DNA from: Nocardia aurea
Lineage (GTDB): Bacteria; Actinomycetota; Actinomycetes; Mycobacteriales; Mycobacteriaceae
Assembly: GCF_003123685.1 (NCBI RefSeq)
Contig: NZ_QCYJ01000115.1
Span: 1 to 64,000, forward strand
Reading direction: 5' to 3'
Length of the DNA stretch: 64,000 nucleotides
Below the pieces are notes generated by a model. The model did not search any database, was not told the DNA's origin, and was given only the letters and a program-made list of their open reading frames with translations. Of the stretch, positions 1 through 9,561 are shown piece by piece. Position 1 is the first letter of the stretch, and each line of letters opens with the position of its first letter. The position numbers and the translations under genes were made by a program.

Positions 1-90
1 ACCCGCTACGAACGCCGCGCCGACATCCACCACGCGCTACTCACCCTCGCCTGCGCGGTCATCTGCCTCCGAAAACTCATTCTGAACTGA
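1..90 (+). CDS. IS5-type transposase, C-terminal tail (partial, cut by window edge)
   Basis: The first 29 codons before a TGA read TRYERRADIHHALLTLACAV and end in ICLRKLILN. The R-Y-E-R-R-x-D-I-H-x-A pattern followed by a Leu/Cys-rich segment is the usual C-terminal end of IS5-type (DDE) transposases in actinomycetes. The frame is open to base 1, so the rest of the gene lies to the left. The element's terminal inverted repeat should follow the stop codon, but I cannot identify it without the other end. Whether the element is intact cannot be judged from this window. Confidence 0.75.
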   Translation, partial: TRYERRADIHHALLTLACAVICLRKLILN

Positions 91-94
91 CCTC

Positions 95-108
95 TTACGG
101 CTGCGTAA
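95..108. promoter_or_regulatory. Operator-like palindrome 1 (TTACG-N4-CGTAA)
   Basis: A perfect inverted repeat TTACG-GCTG-CGTAA, extendable to 7-bp arms at 93-110. It lies 5 bases after the transposase stop and 71 bases before the acyl-CoA dehydrogenase start. It has the same 5-4-5 design as the palindrome at 156-169. It could be an operator or part of the IS end. Confidence 0.45.
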
Positions 109-155
109 GATGAAAGCGCAGGTCACACATCCGGCAGACCGTGGGCGGACATCTG

Positions 156-169
156 TTACCCGCTGGTAA
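156..169. promoter_or_regulatory. Operator-like palindrome 2 (TTACC-N4-GGTAA)
   Basis: A perfect inverted repeat TTACC-CGCT-GGTAA ending 10 bases before the ATG at 180. It would overlap the transcript start or ribosome binding region of the acyl-CoA dehydrogenase. Its half-sites share TTAC/GTAA with the palindrome at 95-108, and the two centres are 61 bp apart. Sites like this are typical of TetR-type repressors of lipid catabolism genes. No such regulator is in the window. Confidence 0.5.
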
Positions 170-179
170 GTTGACCGGC

Positions 180-1931
180 ATGACGAGTACCGACGACCTG
201 CTGTTCAACCCGTCCACCTACGACCCCCAGCAGTTCGACGCCGAGACCACGCGACTGCTGAAGGCCACCATCGAGTGGTTCGAGTCGAAGGGCAAGGCGC
301 AGTTGCTGGCCGATGACCAGGACGCGCTGTGGGTGTCGGAATTCCTGGATTTCGTCAGGAAGGAGAAGTTGTTCGCGACCTTCCTGACACCGGCCGCCTA
401 CGCCGACGGCGATCCGAACCGGCGCTGGGACGCCGCGCGCAACGCCGCGCTGTCGGAGATCTTCGGCTTCTACGGGCTCGCGTATTGGTACGCGGAGCAG
501 GTCACGATCCTCGGACTCGGTCCGATCTGGCAGAGCGACAACGAAGCCGCCAAGAAACGGGCGGCGGCGGATCTGGCCGAGGGGCAGGTGATGGCCTTCG
601 GCCTGTCCGAGCAGACCCACGGTGCCGATATCTACAACACCGACCTGGTCCTCACCCCGACCGAGCCGGGCAGCGACGACGCCGAGGCGGGAATCCTGTT
701 CCGCGCCAACGGTGAGAAGTACTACATCGGCAACGGCAATGTGGCGAGCATGGTCTCGGTGTTCTCGCGCCGGGCCGATATCGACGGCGCGGACGGGTAC
801 GTCTGGTTCGCCGCCGACAGCAGGCACGAGGACTACGAACTCATCGGCAATGTCGTGCACGGCCAGATGTATGTCAGCAATTTCCGTCTCACCGACTACC
901 CGGTGCGCGCCGAGGATGTACTGCACACCGGTCCCGAGGCGTTCTCGGCGGCTCTGAACACGGTCAACGTCGGCAAGTTCAACCTCTGCCACGGTGGCAT
1001 CGGCATGGTCGAGCATTCGTTCTACGAGGCCATCACCCACGCCAACAACCGCATCCTGTACGGCAATCCGGTCACCCGGTTCCCGCACGTGCGCGGTAAT
1101 TTCGTCGACGCCTACAGCCGGATCGTCGCGATGAAACTGTTCAGCGACCGGGCCGTCGACTACTTCCGCAACGCCAGTCTCGAGGACCGGCGCTACCTGC
1201 TGTTCAACCCGATGACCAAATCCAAGGTGACCTCCGAGGGCGAGGTCGTGATGACCCTGCTGCTGGATGTGCTCGCCGCCAAGGGCTTCGAGAAGAACAC
1301 CTACTTCGCCGAGGTCGCCCGGCTGATCAACACACTGCCCAGGCTCGAGGGCACCGTGCACGTGAACGTCGGTCAGATCCTCAAGTTCATGCCCAACTAC
1401 CTGTTCGATCCGGCGGACTACCCCGAGATCGGCACCAGGCAGGAAGCCGGCGACGAGGAATTCTTCTGGCGGCAGGGCCCGGCCCGTGGCGCGGGCAAGG
1501 TCCGGTTCGCCGACTGGACCCCGGCGTACGAGAAGCACGCCGACGTGCCCAACGTCGCCCGGTTCTACGAGCAGGCGCAGGCGCTGCGCAGCCTGCTGCT
1601 CACGGCTGCGCCGGATGAGGGGCAACGCGAGGATCTCGACTTCATGCTGACCATCGGCCACCTGTTCTCGCTGGTCGTCTACGGTCAGCTGATCCTCGAG
1701 CAGGCCGCGATCATCGGCCTCGATCGCGATGTGCTCGACCAGATCTTCGACTTCCAGGTCCGCGACTTCAACGGATACGCCACCACGCTCTACGGGAAGC
1801 CGTCGACGGGGGCGGCCCAGCGGGAATGGGCCGTCGGCGCCCTGCGCACCCCGGTCGCGAACCGGGAACGCTTCGACCGGGTGTGGGACCGGGTGGTCGC
1901 CAACGACGGCGCGTACGAGATGCGGCCCTAG
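180..1931 (+). CDS. Acyl-CoA dehydrogenase family protein
   Basis: A flavoprotein of 583 aa, expected to oxidise an acyl-CoA thioester at the alpha-beta bond using FAD. The mid-protein segments SEQTHGADIYNTDLVLTP and YYIGNGNVASMVSVFSR occupy the places of the family's substrate/FAD-binding strands, and the helical C-terminal half matches the long (about 580-610 aa) FadE subgroup. I chose the ATG at 180 (MTSTDDLLFNP) rather than 141 because the upstream codons run through the palindrome at 156-169 and add no conserved residues. The gene stands alone. Substrate chain length cannot be read from the sequence. Confidence 0.85.
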   Translation: MTSTDDLLFNPSTYDPQQFDAETTRLLKATIEWFESKGKAQLLADDQDALWVSEFLDFVRKEKLFATFLTPAAYADGDPNRRWDAARNAALSEIFGFYGLAYWYAEQVTILGLGPIWQSDNEAAKKRAAADLAEGQVMAFGLSEQTHGADIYNTDLVLTPTEPGSDDAEAGILFRANGEKYYIGNGNVASMVSVFSRRADIDGADGYVWFAADSRHEDYELIGNVVHGQMYVSNFRLTDYPVRAEDVLHTGPEAFSAALNTVNVGKFNLCHGGIGMVEHSFYEAITHANNRILYGNPVTRFPHVRGNFVDAYSRIVAMKLFSDRAVDYFRNASLEDRRYLLFNPMTKSKVTSEGEVVMTLLLDVLAAKGFEKNTYFAEVARLINTLPRLEGTVHVNVGQILKFMPNYLFDPADYPEIGTRQEAGDEEFFWRQGPARGAGKVRFADWTPAYEKHADVPNVARFYEQAQALRSLLLTAAPDEGQREDLDFMLTIGHLFSLVVYGQLILEQAAIIGLDRDVLDQIFDFQVRDFNGYATTLYGKPSTGAAQREWAVGALRTPVANRERFDRVWDRVVANDGAYEMRP

Positions 1932-1947
1932 CCGATTCGCGGTGCGG

Positions 1948-1970
1948 CGGCCGGTGAGCGCACCCGGCCG
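1948..1970. terminator. Hairpin between convergent genes
   Basis: CGGCCGG (1948-1954) and CCGGCCG (1964-1970) form a 7-bp GC stem with a 9-nt loop just after the acyl-CoA dehydrogenase stop. There is no T-tract, as is common for actinobacterial hairpins. It probably separates this gene from the convergent small gene at 1997-2191. Confidence 0.4.
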
Positions 1971-1996
1971 TCACACCGCGCACCGTGGTCTCCGCG

Positions 1997-2191
1997 TCAG
2001 ACCAGGTAGAGATCGACCACCAGATCGGTGGAATCGGGTGTCGCACAGGCGGATCCGTTCGGATCCGCCTCGATGTCACCGGGCTCGCGCTCGGCTGCGG
2101 TTGTCGCGGTCGGTCCCGACGTCAGGAACGCGGCCACGGCGGCCACGACGACGGCGAGGAGTATGCAGATGAGTCGTGCGGAACGTGTCAT
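1997..2191 (-). CDS. Small secreted protein, unknown function
   Basis: 64 aa. The N-terminus MTRSARLICILLAVVVAAVAAFL is a clear signal peptide or single membrane anchor: two Arg, then a hydrophobic core of about 16 residues. A short acidic tail follows, with one Cys. A strong GGAGGA ribosome site lies a few bases upstream of the ATG on the minus strand, which supports translation. I recognise no family. The mature part would be only about 35-40 residues, so it may be a small exported peptide or a membrane-tethered tail. Confidence 0.6.
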   Translation of the reverse strand: MTRSARLICILLAVVVAAVAAFLTSGPTATTAAEREPGDIEADPNGSACATPDSTDLVVDLYLV

Positions 2192-2412
2192 GAATCCTGT
2201 CCTCCGGCAATACCTTCGGGTGGTTGCGGCACGATAACGAGGAACTCCTCGGCGCGGTCCCCACCGGGGACGGCCGCCGATTCCGGCGCATCGGGAACCA
2301 CTGCGGAGGCGTTCCGCGCCGGGGTGTCGGAAAGGGTAACCCGGCCTGTCCCGGACCGAACGCGGGGGTCGGTGTCGCCCGCGCGGGCCTGTCGAAACCC
2401 GTGATCCGCGGC

Positions 2413-2847
2413 TCAGGCGCGGCCGGGGAAGGCCACCGTCGCGGGATTCGTGCCGAGAATCGCCTGCCAGGTCGCCAGTCGCAGGGCACTCTCGGTGAGG
2501 GCATCGATACCCATGCCGCGGGCCGATTCGCTGCCCGCGTGCTCGACGACCGCGCGCCAGGCGACGGCGGTGTCGTTCTCCACGGTGACCGCGAGCCGGG
2601 CGGCGGGTATCGGGTCGTCCACCGGGAACGGGGTGGTGTACGCGGCGTCGGCGGCGGGCGCGGTGACCCCCGCCGCTTCCAGCGCCCGCACGGTCGCGTC
2701 GCGGCGGGCGCGATGCGCGGCGGTGTACTCGGCCACCAAGCGGGTCCGCTCGGGTGAGGCGTACGCGGCGATCACCCCGTAGGCGTACACCGCCGCGTAC
2801 TCGGCGGCGAGTGCGTCGAGGACGGCACGGCGTTCGGCGTCGGTCAT
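2413..2847 (-). CDS. Ferritin-like DUF4439 protein (Rv2844-like)
   Basis: 144 aa, almost entirely helical and Ala-rich, with an early Glu-rich helix (LDALAAEYAAVYAYGVIAAY) and later TVENDTAVAWRAVVEHA, as in DUF4439 ferritin-like bundles. The start overlaps the stop of the upstream Tat lipoprotein gene by an ATGA, so the two are translationally coupled. The same pair sits divergently upstream of rimP in mycobacteria (Rv2843/Rv2844). The function is not established. A metal-binding or oxidative role is suggested only by the fold class. Confidence 0.75.
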   Translation of the reverse strand: MTDAERRAVLDALAAEYAAVYAYGVIAAYASPERTRLVAEYTAAHRARRDATVRALEAAGVTAPAADAAYTTPFPVDDPIPAARLAVTVENDTAVAWRAVVEHAGSESARGMGIDALTESALRLATWQAILGTNPATVAFPGRA

Positions 2848-3506
2848 GCCAGCAGGACTCCCGTCTGGGCCGCGCAGGCCGCGCTGATGGAGGCGAGCAG
2901 GCCCGCGCGGTATCCGGATTGGGTACGAGCCAGGTCCGCGCTCGATCGCTGCGATCGGGTCAGTTGTTCACGCAACTGCTCGACGGTGAGTGGAACGGTG
3001 GGCGGTACGGCGCTGCCGGGCACGCCGGGAGCCGGACTCGCGCCCGTGGCGGGCGGATTCGGTTCGCGGGTGCGGTGCACGGGGGTGGTTCCGTCGCCGT
3101 AGACGCCGATGATCCGGTCGATCTCGGCGCGCAGGGCGTCCGCGTGTTCGGTGCGCTGCGCCGAGATCGTGTTCAGCGCCGCCTGCCGTTGCGGCGCGAG
3201 CGCGATCGCGGCGCTCGCGGCGGCGGCGTCGGCCCTCGCCGCGGCTTCCTGCGCGGCAAGCGGATCGGGGAGATAGACCGGCTCGTCCGCACATCCCGTC
3301 GCCGCGCCGAGTGTCAGGACTCCCGCCGTCGCGCCGCCCGCGAGCCGCAACGCGGTGCGACGATCGACCGTCGCGCCGCCACCCGCACTCGGGCCGCCGA
3401 ACACGTTCGCACCGAACATGTTCCGGCCCGCGCGGGCGTCGGGCCGATCGGCGGGGGAGCCGGGGACACGCGCGTCGCGCGTCGAGGCGGGGTGGCGGAT
3501 GGGCAC
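2844..3506 (-). CDS. Putative Tat-exported lipoprotein (Rv2843-like)
   Basis: 220 aa from a GTG start at 3506. DRRTALRLAGGATAGVLTLG followed by AATGCAD is a twin-arginine signal with a lipobox Cys (about residue 73), so the mature protein should be a lipoprotein on the outer face of the membrane. The mature part is Ala-rich and helical (probable coiled coil about 80-130), with a Pro/Gly-rich linker near 150. The roughly 45 residues before the RR pair are unusually long. The ATG at 3419 (MFGANVFGG) gives a more normal Tat signal and may be the true start. It is coupled to the DUF4439 gene. Confidence 0.65.
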   Translation of the reverse strand: MPIRHPASTRDARVPGSPADRPDARAGRNMFGANVFGGPSAGGGATVDRRTALRLAGGATAGVLTLGAATGCADEPVYLPDPLAAQEAAARADAAAASAAIALAPQRQAALNTISAQRTEHADALRAEIDRIIGVYGDGTTPVHRTREPNPPATGASPAPGVPGSAVPPTVPLTVEQLREQLTRSQRSSADLARTQSGYRAGLLASISAACAAQTGVLLA

Positions 3507-3754
3507 GGCACCATCGTGCCAGATTCGCGGGGTGACTCCGACCGGGGCGCGGCCGGAGTTTCGGCCCGACTCCGAAGCGGCATACCCGGCAAACTTGCCA
3601 CAGGCCGCTGGTCCTTTACACTCTCGGGGCGCGTTACGCTAGACCTTCGGTAGACGAGATTTGCTGTCGGGGACCGTCCGCACTTCGTTACCGGTACACA
3701 GCGCTCGAAGAAATCCGAAGCTCGCGTCACAACTGAACCAGGAGCCGCCCCACC

Positions 3755-4402
3755 ATGCCGATGCCGACCGACGAAAGGGTGAGCCAGCTGATAGCTGGAC
3801 TCGTCGAGCGCCGAGGATTCGATCTCGAGGGCGTCGATCTCTCGACGGTGGGCAAGCACGCGGACGCGCAGGCTCGGGTGACGGTCGTCGTCGACAGCGA
3901 CGCGGCCTCGGATCTGGACACCATCGCCACCCTGAGCCGTGATCTGTCGGAGCTGCTCGACGAGGCGGGCGATTTCGGCGATACGCCCTATCTGCTCGAG
4001 GTCACCTCGCCGGGGATCGACCGTCCGCTCACGGCGGACCGGCACTGGCGACGTGCGCGCGGCCGCAAAGTACGGATAACCTTGCGTCCCGGCGCGGAAC
4101 CTCCGGATCCGGGGGGACACGCCCGGTTCGACGCGAGGGTCGGCGCGCTGGACGGCGATTCGGTGGCGCTCGTGTTGGGCGGTAGACATAAACCGCACCG
4201 GGTGACGGTGCCACTGGCCGATATCGCCGAAGCGGTCGTTCAAGTGGAATTCAATCCGCCCGGCGCGAGGGAACTCGAACTCGCGGGCGGCGTAGCGCCC
4301 GGCAGACCGACGCCGGGCCAGGATGCCGAAGACATCTCCGGAAGTACCGATGCAGTACCTGTAACAGCGTCCGATTCGCCGACCGAAGGGATCGTGGAAT
4401 GA
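3755..4402 (+). CDS. rimP: Ribosome maturation factor RimP
   Basis: 215 aa. RimP helps assemble the 30S subunit. Seen: the N-terminal alpha/beta domain ([60 protein letters not shown]), where the SPGIDRPL block is the family hallmark, then the C-terminal SH3-like barrel ([33 protein letters not shown]). The tail after residue 175 is low-complexity. An AGGAG lies 10 bases before the ATG. It is the first gene of the nusA-infB operon, and its stop overlaps the nusA start (ATGA). Confidence 0.95.
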   Translation: MPMPTDERVSQLIAGLVERRGFDLEGVDLSTVGKHADAQARVTVVVDSDAASDLDTIATLSRDLSELLDEAGDFGDTPYLLEVTSPGIDRPLTADRHWRRARGRKVRITLRPGAEPPDPGGHARFDARVGALDGDSVALVLGGRHKPHRVTVPLADIAEAVVQVEFNPPGARELELAGGVAPGRPTPGQDAEDISGSTDAVPVTASDSPTEGIVE

Positions 4403-5427
4403 ACATCGAAATCGAAGCCCTGCGCGCGATTGTCGCCGACAAGGGGATCTCGATCGAGACGGTGATCTCCGCGATCGAGTCGGCACTGCTCACCGCGTAC
4501 CGCCATACCGAGGGCCACCAGCCCAACGCCTACATCGACATCAACCAGAAGACCGGTGTGGTCAGGGTGATGGCGCGCGAGGTGGACGCCGACGGCAACG
4601 TCGTCTCCGAATGGGACGACACCCCCGAGGGATTCGGCCGCATCGCGGCGACCACGGCGCGCCAGGTGGTGCTCCAGCGGTTGCGGGACGCGGAGAACGA
4701 GAAATCCTTCGGCGAGTTCTCGACCCACGAGGGCGATATCGTCGGCGGCGTCGTCCAGCGCGACGCCCGCGCCAACGCGCGCGGCACGGTGGTCGTGCGC
4801 ATCGGCAGCGAGTTGCACGGCACGGAGGGGTTGATCCCGCCCGCCGAGCAGGTGCCGGGGGAGACCTACGAGCACGGCGACCGGATCAAGTGCTACGTCG
4901 TCGGCGTCACCCGAGGGCCGCGCGGGCCGCAGATCACGCTGTCGCGCACACATCCGAATCTGGTGCGCCGGTTGTTCGCGCTCGAGGTGCCCGAGATCGC
5001 CGACGGCTCGGTGGAGATCGTCGCGGTGGCTCGTGAGGCCGGACACCGCTCCAAGATCGCGGTGCGCTCGACGGTGTCGGGCGTCAACGCCAAGGGCGCC
5101 TGCATCGGCCCGATGGGGCAGCGCGTGCGCAATGTGATGAGCGAACTGGCGGGCGAGAAGATCGACATCATCGATTACGCCGAGGATCCGGCGGCCTTCG
5201 TCGGCAACGCCTTGTCGCCGTCGAAAGTGGTGTCCGTCACTATCGTCGATCCGGACGCCCGCGCGGCACGGGTGGTCGTCCCCGACTTCCAGCTCTCGCT
5301 CGCCATCGGCAAGGAAGGGCAGAACGCCCGCCTGGCCGCCCGGCTCACCGGCTGGCGGATCGATATCCGCAGCGACGCCGCCCCTGACATGGGCGGCAAC
5401 GTGCGGACGGAGGCGCACCGAAGTTGA
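4399..5427 (+). CDS. nusA: Transcription termination/antitermination factor NusA
   Basis: 342 aa, the short actinobacterial form without C-terminal acidic repeats. It binds RNA polymerase and RNA. N-terminal domain 1-105, S1 domain about 110-185 ([12 protein letters not shown]... [15 protein letters not shown]), then two KH domains ([40 protein letters not shown]). The ATGA overlap with rimP sets the start, and its stop overlaps the next gene (TTGA), so rimP-nusA-ylxR is a tightly coupled unit. Confidence 0.96.
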   Translation: MNIEIEALRAIVADKGISIETVISAIESALLTAYRHTEGHQPNAYIDINQKTGVVRVMAREVDADGNVVSEWDDTPEGFGRIAATTARQVVLQRLRDAENEKSFGEFSTHEGDIVGGVVQRDARANARGTVVVRIGSELHGTEGLIPPAEQVPGETYEHGDRIKCYVVGVTRGPRGPQITLSRTHPNLVRRLFALEVPEIADGSVEIVAVAREAGHRSKIAVRSTVSGVNAKGACIGPMGQRVRNVMSELAGEKIDIIDYAEDPAAFVGNALSPSKVVSVTIVDPDARAARVVVPDFQLSLAIGKEGQNARLAARLTGWRIDIRSDAAPDMGGNVRTEAHRS

Positions 5428-5939
5428 CCGAGGGTGGCGCGCCACGGCGCGCGGCGGTCGATCAGGCGAGTCCCGCGCCGGATCGGGTGGATCGGGAATC
5501 GAACACCCGGGATGACATGTTGGTAACTTCCGCGGGGGCGGGGTTCGGTGTTCCGAGCGGGACAGCGGTACAGTGGTCTCAGGTTCAGCGCGAGCCTTCG
5601 GTTTCCGTACCGGACCGCACCATCGAGATCGACCCGGCGCCCCAGCGCCGATCGGCTCCGGTGCGTACGTGTATCGGATGCCGGGAGCGCGAGTTGGCCG
5701 TCGATCTGTTGCGGATCGTGGCACAGGATCGGGATGCCGGTGACGGTTCCCGTATCGTCGCGATCGTTCCCGATTCGCGGCGTAGACTGCCCGGGAGGGG
5801 TGCCTGGTTGCACCCCCTTTCGTCTTGTCTGCGCGCAGCAGAGCGGCGCCGAGCATTCGGCAGAGCACTACGAGTGTCCGGAAATCTGGATATCTCAGCC
5901 CTGGAGCATTACCTCGAGAACAGGCACGAGCACTCATGA
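5424..5939 (+). CDS. ylxR: YlxR-family RNA-binding protein
   Basis: The YlxR domain is [20 protein letters not shown], then LLRIVAQD... [27 protein letters not shown], with the family's VRxCIGC motif and the GRGAwlHP block. It occupies only the C-terminal 95 residues (from about base 5649). The in-frame TTG at 5424 would couple to the nusA stop but adds about 75 non-conserved residues. YlxR proteins are usually 90-100 aa, so a downstream start (for example GTG near 5660, or ATG 5517) may be used. Coordinates give the longest version. Confidence 0.8.
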   Translation: MTEGGAPRRAAVDQASPAPDRVDRESNTRDDMLVTSAGAGFGVPSGTAVQWSQVQREPSVSVPDRTIEIDPAPQRRSAPVRTCIGCRERELAVDLLRIVAQDRDAGDGSRIVAIVPDSRRRLPGRGAWLHPLSSCLRAAERRRAFGRALRVSGNLDISALEHYLENRHEHS

Positions 5940-6037
5940 GCACACCGTGAAGTACCAACGATGAACGTCCATCGGAGATAACCCGAGGTCGTGCGGGCCG
6001 CCGTCCCCTGAAACGGCGGAGCTGCTCGACCTCTCAG

Positions 6038-6044
6038 TGAGGAG
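6038..6044 (+). promoter_or_regulatory. Ribosome binding site deciding the infB start
   Basis: TGAGGAG/GAGGAGA immediately precedes the GTG at 6049 with normal spacing. It overlaps the alternative GTG at 6037, which therefore cannot be the main start. Confidence 0.7.
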
Positions 6045-6048
6045 AGCA

Positions 6049-9000
6049 GTGGCAGGCAAGGCCCGCGTGCACGAGTTGGCCAAAGAACTCGGTGTCACAA
6101 GTAAGGAACTACTCGCGAAGCTCAAGGAGCAGGGCGAGTTCGTGAAGTCGGCGTCCTCGACGGTGGAAGCGCCCGTCGCCCGTCGCCTCCGCGAGTCGCT
6201 GTCGGCGAAATCCGCCACGGCGTCCGATACCAAGTCCGGGGCTCGTCCCGGACCCGCTTCGTCGGCCCGTCCGGGTGCGAAGCCCGCAGGTCCGGGCCCC
6301 CGTCCCGGCCCGCGTCCCCCCGCTCCGTCGCAGCCCGCCCCCGCGGCGGCCGCCTCGGCAGCACCGCAGCCCGCCCCCGCCGCCCCGGTTTCCTCGGCTC
6401 CCGCTCCGGCGGCGAACCGTCCCGGCGACGGCGTGCGTCCCGGGCCCGCGGTCCGGCCGGGTCCGGCGACCCCGCCGCCCGCCGCCGCTCCCGCTCCCGC
6501 CCAGCAGGCGCCCGCCGCCAAGGCGGCGCCCGCACCCGCTCAGTCGGGTCCGCGTCCCGCACCGGCCGGTCCGCGTCCGGGTCAGCAGCAGCAGCGTCCC
6601 GGCGCCCCGGCACAGGGTGGCCAGGGTGCCCCCCGTCCCGGTGGTCCGAAGCCCGGCCCGAAGACCCCTCGGGTCGGCAACAATCCCTATTCGTCGACGC
6701 CCGCTCCCGAGCGTGAGCGCGCACCGCGTCCGGCCCCCGGCCAGGGTGGTCCGCGTCCGGGTCCGGCGCAGGGCGGTCCCCGTCCCGGCCCCGCGCAGGG
6801 CGGTCAGCGTCCCGCGCCCGGTCAGGGTGGACCTCGTCCGGCCGCTGCCCAGGGTGGCGGTTCGCGTCCCGGCGGTCCGCGTCCGAGCCCCGGCTCGATG
6901 CCTCCGCGCCCGAATCCCGGTGCCATGCCGCAACGTTCGGCTCGTCCCGCTCCCGGCGGCGCCGGTGCGGGTCGTCCCGGCCGTCCCGGCGGCGGTCCCG
7001 GTGGCGCCGGTCGTCCCGGTGGCGGCGGCGGTGGCGGTGGCTACCGTGGCGGCGGCGCGGGTGGCGGTACCGGTGCTCCCGGCGCGGGCGCGGGCGCTCC
7101 CGCGGCGGGTGGTTTCCGTGGTCGTCCCGGTGGCGGTGGCGGCGGTGGCCGTCCCGGCGGTCCCGGTGGCCGCGGTGGCGCCGCGGGCGCGTTCGGTCGT
7201 CCCGGTGGCGCACCGCGTCGCGGACGCAAGTCGAAGCGGGCCAAGCGCGCCGAGTACGAGAGCATGCAGGCGCCCTCGATCGGTGGCGTGCGTCTGCCCC
7301 GCGGCAACGGCGAGATCATCCGTCTCGCCCGCGGCGCCTCGCTGTCGGATTTCGCGGAGAAGATCGACGCGAACCCGGCCGCATTGGTACAGGCCCTGTT
7401 CAACCTCGGCGAGATGGTCACCGCGACCCAGTCGGTGAACGACGAGACCCTCGAGCTGCTCGGCAGCGAGATGAACTACGTCGTCCACGTCGTCAGCCCC
7501 GAGGACGAGGACCGTGAGCTGCTCGAATCGTTCGACCTGACCTACGGCGAGGACGAGGGCGGCGAGGACGACCTCGAACAGCGTCCGCCGGTCGTGACCG
7601 TCATGGGTCACGTCGATCACGGTAAGACCCGACTGCTCGACACGATCCGTAAGGCCAACGTCCGTGAGGGCGAGGCCGGTGGCATCACCCAGCACATCGG
7701 CGCCTACCAGGTGCTGACCCATCTGGGCGAGAACGACCGCCTCATCACCTTCATCGACACCCCGGGTCACGAGGCGTTCACCGCCATGCGTGCCCGTGGC
7801 GCGAAGGCCACCGATATCGCGATCCTCGTGGTCGCGGCCGACGACGGCGTCATGCCGCAGACGGTGGAGGCCATCAACCACGCGCAGGCGGCCGACGTGC
7901 CGATCGTGGTGGCGGTCAACAAGATCGACAAGGAAGGCGCGAACCCGGACAAGATCCGGCAGCAGCTGACCGAATACAACCTGGTGGCCGAGGAATACGG
8001 CGGCGACACCATGTTCGTCGACATCTCCGCCAAGCAGGGCACCAATATCGAGCAGTTGCTCGAGGCGGTGCTGCTGACCGCGGACGCCGCACTCGACCTG
8101 CGGGCCAACCCGGATATGGACGCCCAGGGTGTCGCCATCGAGGCGCACCTCGACCGCGGCCGTGGCCCGGTAGCGACCGTGCTCGTCCAGCGCGGCACGC
8201 TGCGCGTCGGCGACTCGATCGTGGCGGGCGACGCCTACGGTCGCGTGCGCCGCATGGTCGACGAGCACGGCGACGACGTCGTGGCGGCGCTGCCGTCGCG
8301 GCCGGTGCAGGTCATCGGCTTCACGTCGGTGCCGGGCGCGGGTGACAACCTGCTCGTGGTCGACGAGGACCGGATCGCTCGCCAGATCGCCGACCGGCGC
8401 AACGCGCGTAAGCGCAATGCCCTGGCCGCGCGTAGCCGCAAGCGGATCAGCCTGGAAGATCTGGATGCCGCCCTGAAGGAGACTTCGGAGCTCAACCTGA
8501 TCCTCAAGGGCGACAACTCCGGTACCGTCGAGGCCCTCGAAGAGGCCCTCATGGGTATCCAGATCGACGACGAGGTACGTCTGCGGGTCATCGACCGCGG
8601 TGTCGGTGGTGTCACCGAGACCAACGTCAACCTGGCGTCGGCGTCGAACGCGATCATCATCGGGTTCAACGTCAGGGCCGAGGGCAAGGCGACCGAGCTG
8701 GCCAACCGCGAAGGCGTGGACATCCGGTACTACTCGGTGATCTACCAGGCCATCGACGAGATCGAGAAGGCCCTCAAGGGCATGCTCAAGCCGATCTACG
8801 AAGAGGTCGAACTGGGTCGCGCCGAGATCCGGGCCATCTTCCGGTCGTCGAAGATCGGCAATATCGCCGGTTGCATGGTCACCTCGGGCAGCGTCAAGCG
8901 CAACGCCAAGGCCCGTCTGCTGCGCGACAACGTGGTGGTCGCCGAGACGGTGACGATCTCGTCGCTCAAGCGGGAGAAGGACGACGCACCCGAGGTCCGC

Positions 9001-9096
9001 GAGGGCTTCGAATGCGGTATGACGTTGACCTACAACGACATCAAGGAAGGCGACATCATCGAGGCGTACGAGTTGCGCGAGAAGCCGCGCGACTGA
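6049..9096 (+). CDS. infB: Translation initiation factor IF-2
   Basis: 1015 aa from GTG 6049 ([16 protein letters not shown]). IF-2 is the GTPase that places initiator tRNA on the 30S subunit. The N-terminal IF2_N helix domain (1-55) is followed by a Pro/Ala/Gly/Arg/Gln disordered linker of about 320 residues (65-385) with PRPGPAQGG-like repeats and poly-Gly runs. A second IF2_N-like region (about 415-480) comes next, then the G domain with GHVDHGKT (520-527), DTPGHEAF and NKID, and domains II-IV. The linker is much longer than in Gram-negatives but normal for Nocardia-type IF-2. A long hairpin follows the stop. Confidence 0.97.
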   Translation: MAGKARVHELAKELGVTSKELLAKLKEQGEFVKSASSTVEAPVARRLRESLSAKSATASDTKSGARPGPASSARPGAKPAGPGPRPGPRPPAPSQPAPAAAASAAPQPAPAAPVSSAPAPAANRPGDGVRPGPAVRPGPATPPPAAAPAPAQQAPAAKAAPAPAQSGPRPAPAGPRPGQQQQRPGAPAQGGQGAPRPGGPKPGPKTPRVGNNPYSSTPAPERERAPRPAPGQGGPRPGPAQGGPRPGPAQGGQRPAPGQGGPRPAAAQGGGSRPGGPRPSPGSMPPRPNPGAMPQRSARPAPGGAGAGRPGRPGGGPGGAGRPGGGGGGGGYRGGGAGGGTGAPGAGAGAPAAGGFRGRPGGGGGGGRPGGPGGRGGAAGAFGRPGGAPRRGRKSKRAKRAEYESMQAPSIGGVRLPRGNGEIIRLARGASLSDFAEKIDANPAALVQALFNLGEMVTATQSVNDETLELLGSEMNYVVHVVSPEDEDRELLESFDLTYGEDEGGEDDLEQRPPVVTVMGHVDHGKTRLLDTIRKANVREGEAGGITQHIGAYQVLTHLGENDRLITFIDTPGHEAFTAMRARGAKATDIAILVVAADDGVMPQTVEAINHAQAADVPIVVAVNKIDKEGANPDKIRQQLTEYNLVAEEYGGDTMFVDISAKQGTNIEQLLEAVLLTADAALDLRANPDMDAQGVAIEAHLDRGRGPVATVLVQRGTLRVGDSIVAGDAYGRVRRMVDEHGDDVVAALPSRPVQVIGFTSVPGAGDNLLVVDEDRIARQIADRRNARKRNALAARSRKRISLEDLDAALKETSELNLILKGDNSGTVEALEEALMGIQIDDEVRLRVIDRGVGGVTETNVNLASASNAIIIGFNVRAEGKATELANREGVDIRYYSVIYQAIDEIEKALKGMLKPIYEEVELGRAEIRAIFRSSKIGNIAGCMVTSGSVKRNAKARLLRDNVVVAETVTISSLKREKDDAPEVREGFECGMTLTYNDIKEGDIIEAYELREKPRD

Positions 9097-9106
9097 TCGC
9101 CACGAG

Positions 9107-9146
9107 CATCGCCGCACCCGCTTCGCACGGAGCGGGTGCGGCGATG
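9107..9146 (+). terminator. Strong hairpin after infB
   Basis: A 16-bp perfect stem (9107-9122 with 9131-9146) and an 8-nt loop begins 10 bases after the infB stop. No T-tract follows. It could be a terminator of the U-less actinobacterial kind, or a processing or stability barrier separating infB from the DUF503-rbfA part of the cluster. Confidence 0.65.
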
Positions 9147-9237
9147 TGATGACGTTCGGCATACCGGGGGGCGTGCCGAGTTCGGCGGTGCCCGCCGGTA
9201 CGAGCTCCCCTCCGCGATTCGACATGAAGAGGTGAGC

Positions 9238-9528
9238 GTGTACCTGGGTGCACTGGAGTTCGACATTCTGCTCGGCGACGTCCATTCGCTCAAGGAGAAG
9301 CGTTCGGTGATCCGGCCGGTTCTGGCCGAATTACAGCGCTTCGGTGTGAGCGCGGCCGAAGGCGGGGAACACGACCTACATCGCCGCGCGTTGCTCGGAG
9401 TCGCCATGGTCAGTCCGGAAACGGGCCATCTGACCGAGGTGCTCGACAAATGCGAACGCCACGTCGCGGCGCGTCCGGAGTTACAGTTGCTGGCAGTGCG
9501 CCGTCGGATCTTCGGACCCGAGGACTGA
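9238..9528 (+). CDS. DUF503 family protein
   Basis: 96 aa. The family signature YLGALEFDILLGDVHSLKEK then RSVIRPVLAEL is complete, and so is the terminal LLAVRRRIFGPED. The GTG at 9238 is the start because an AGAGGTGA ribosome site precedes it and homologues begin there. DUF503 proteins are commonly encoded between infB and rbfA in actinobacteria. Their role is unknown, and a link to ribosome biogenesis is inferred only from position. The central segment EGGEHDLHRRALLGVAMV is slightly divergent. Confidence 0.88.
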   Translation: MYLGALEFDILLGDVHSLKEKRSVIRPVLAELQRFGVSAAEGGEHDLHRRALLGVAMVSPETGHLTEVLDKCERHVAARPELQLLAVRRRIFGPED

Positions 9529-9561
9529 ACTTTTCATAGTGAGAGTGAGGAGGAAACGGCC

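Noticed and set aside
2076-2504. Minus-strand frame overlapping the small secreted gene and DUF4439
   Set aside because: It overlaps two better-supported genes on the same strand in another frame and is Arg/Pro-rich noise.
6720-7220. Tandem repeats in infB as a CRISPR or mobile repeat
   Set aside because: They are in-frame Pro/Gly/Arg/Gln codon repeats of the IF-2 linker, irregular in length, and belong to the protein.
6109-9285. Very long minus-strand open frame opposite infB
   Set aside because: It mirrors the GC-rich third-position pattern of infB and has no family features. It is an antisense shadow, as are 24449-27517 (opposite pnp), 43640-45823 (opposite rnj) and 48292-50649 (opposite ftsK).
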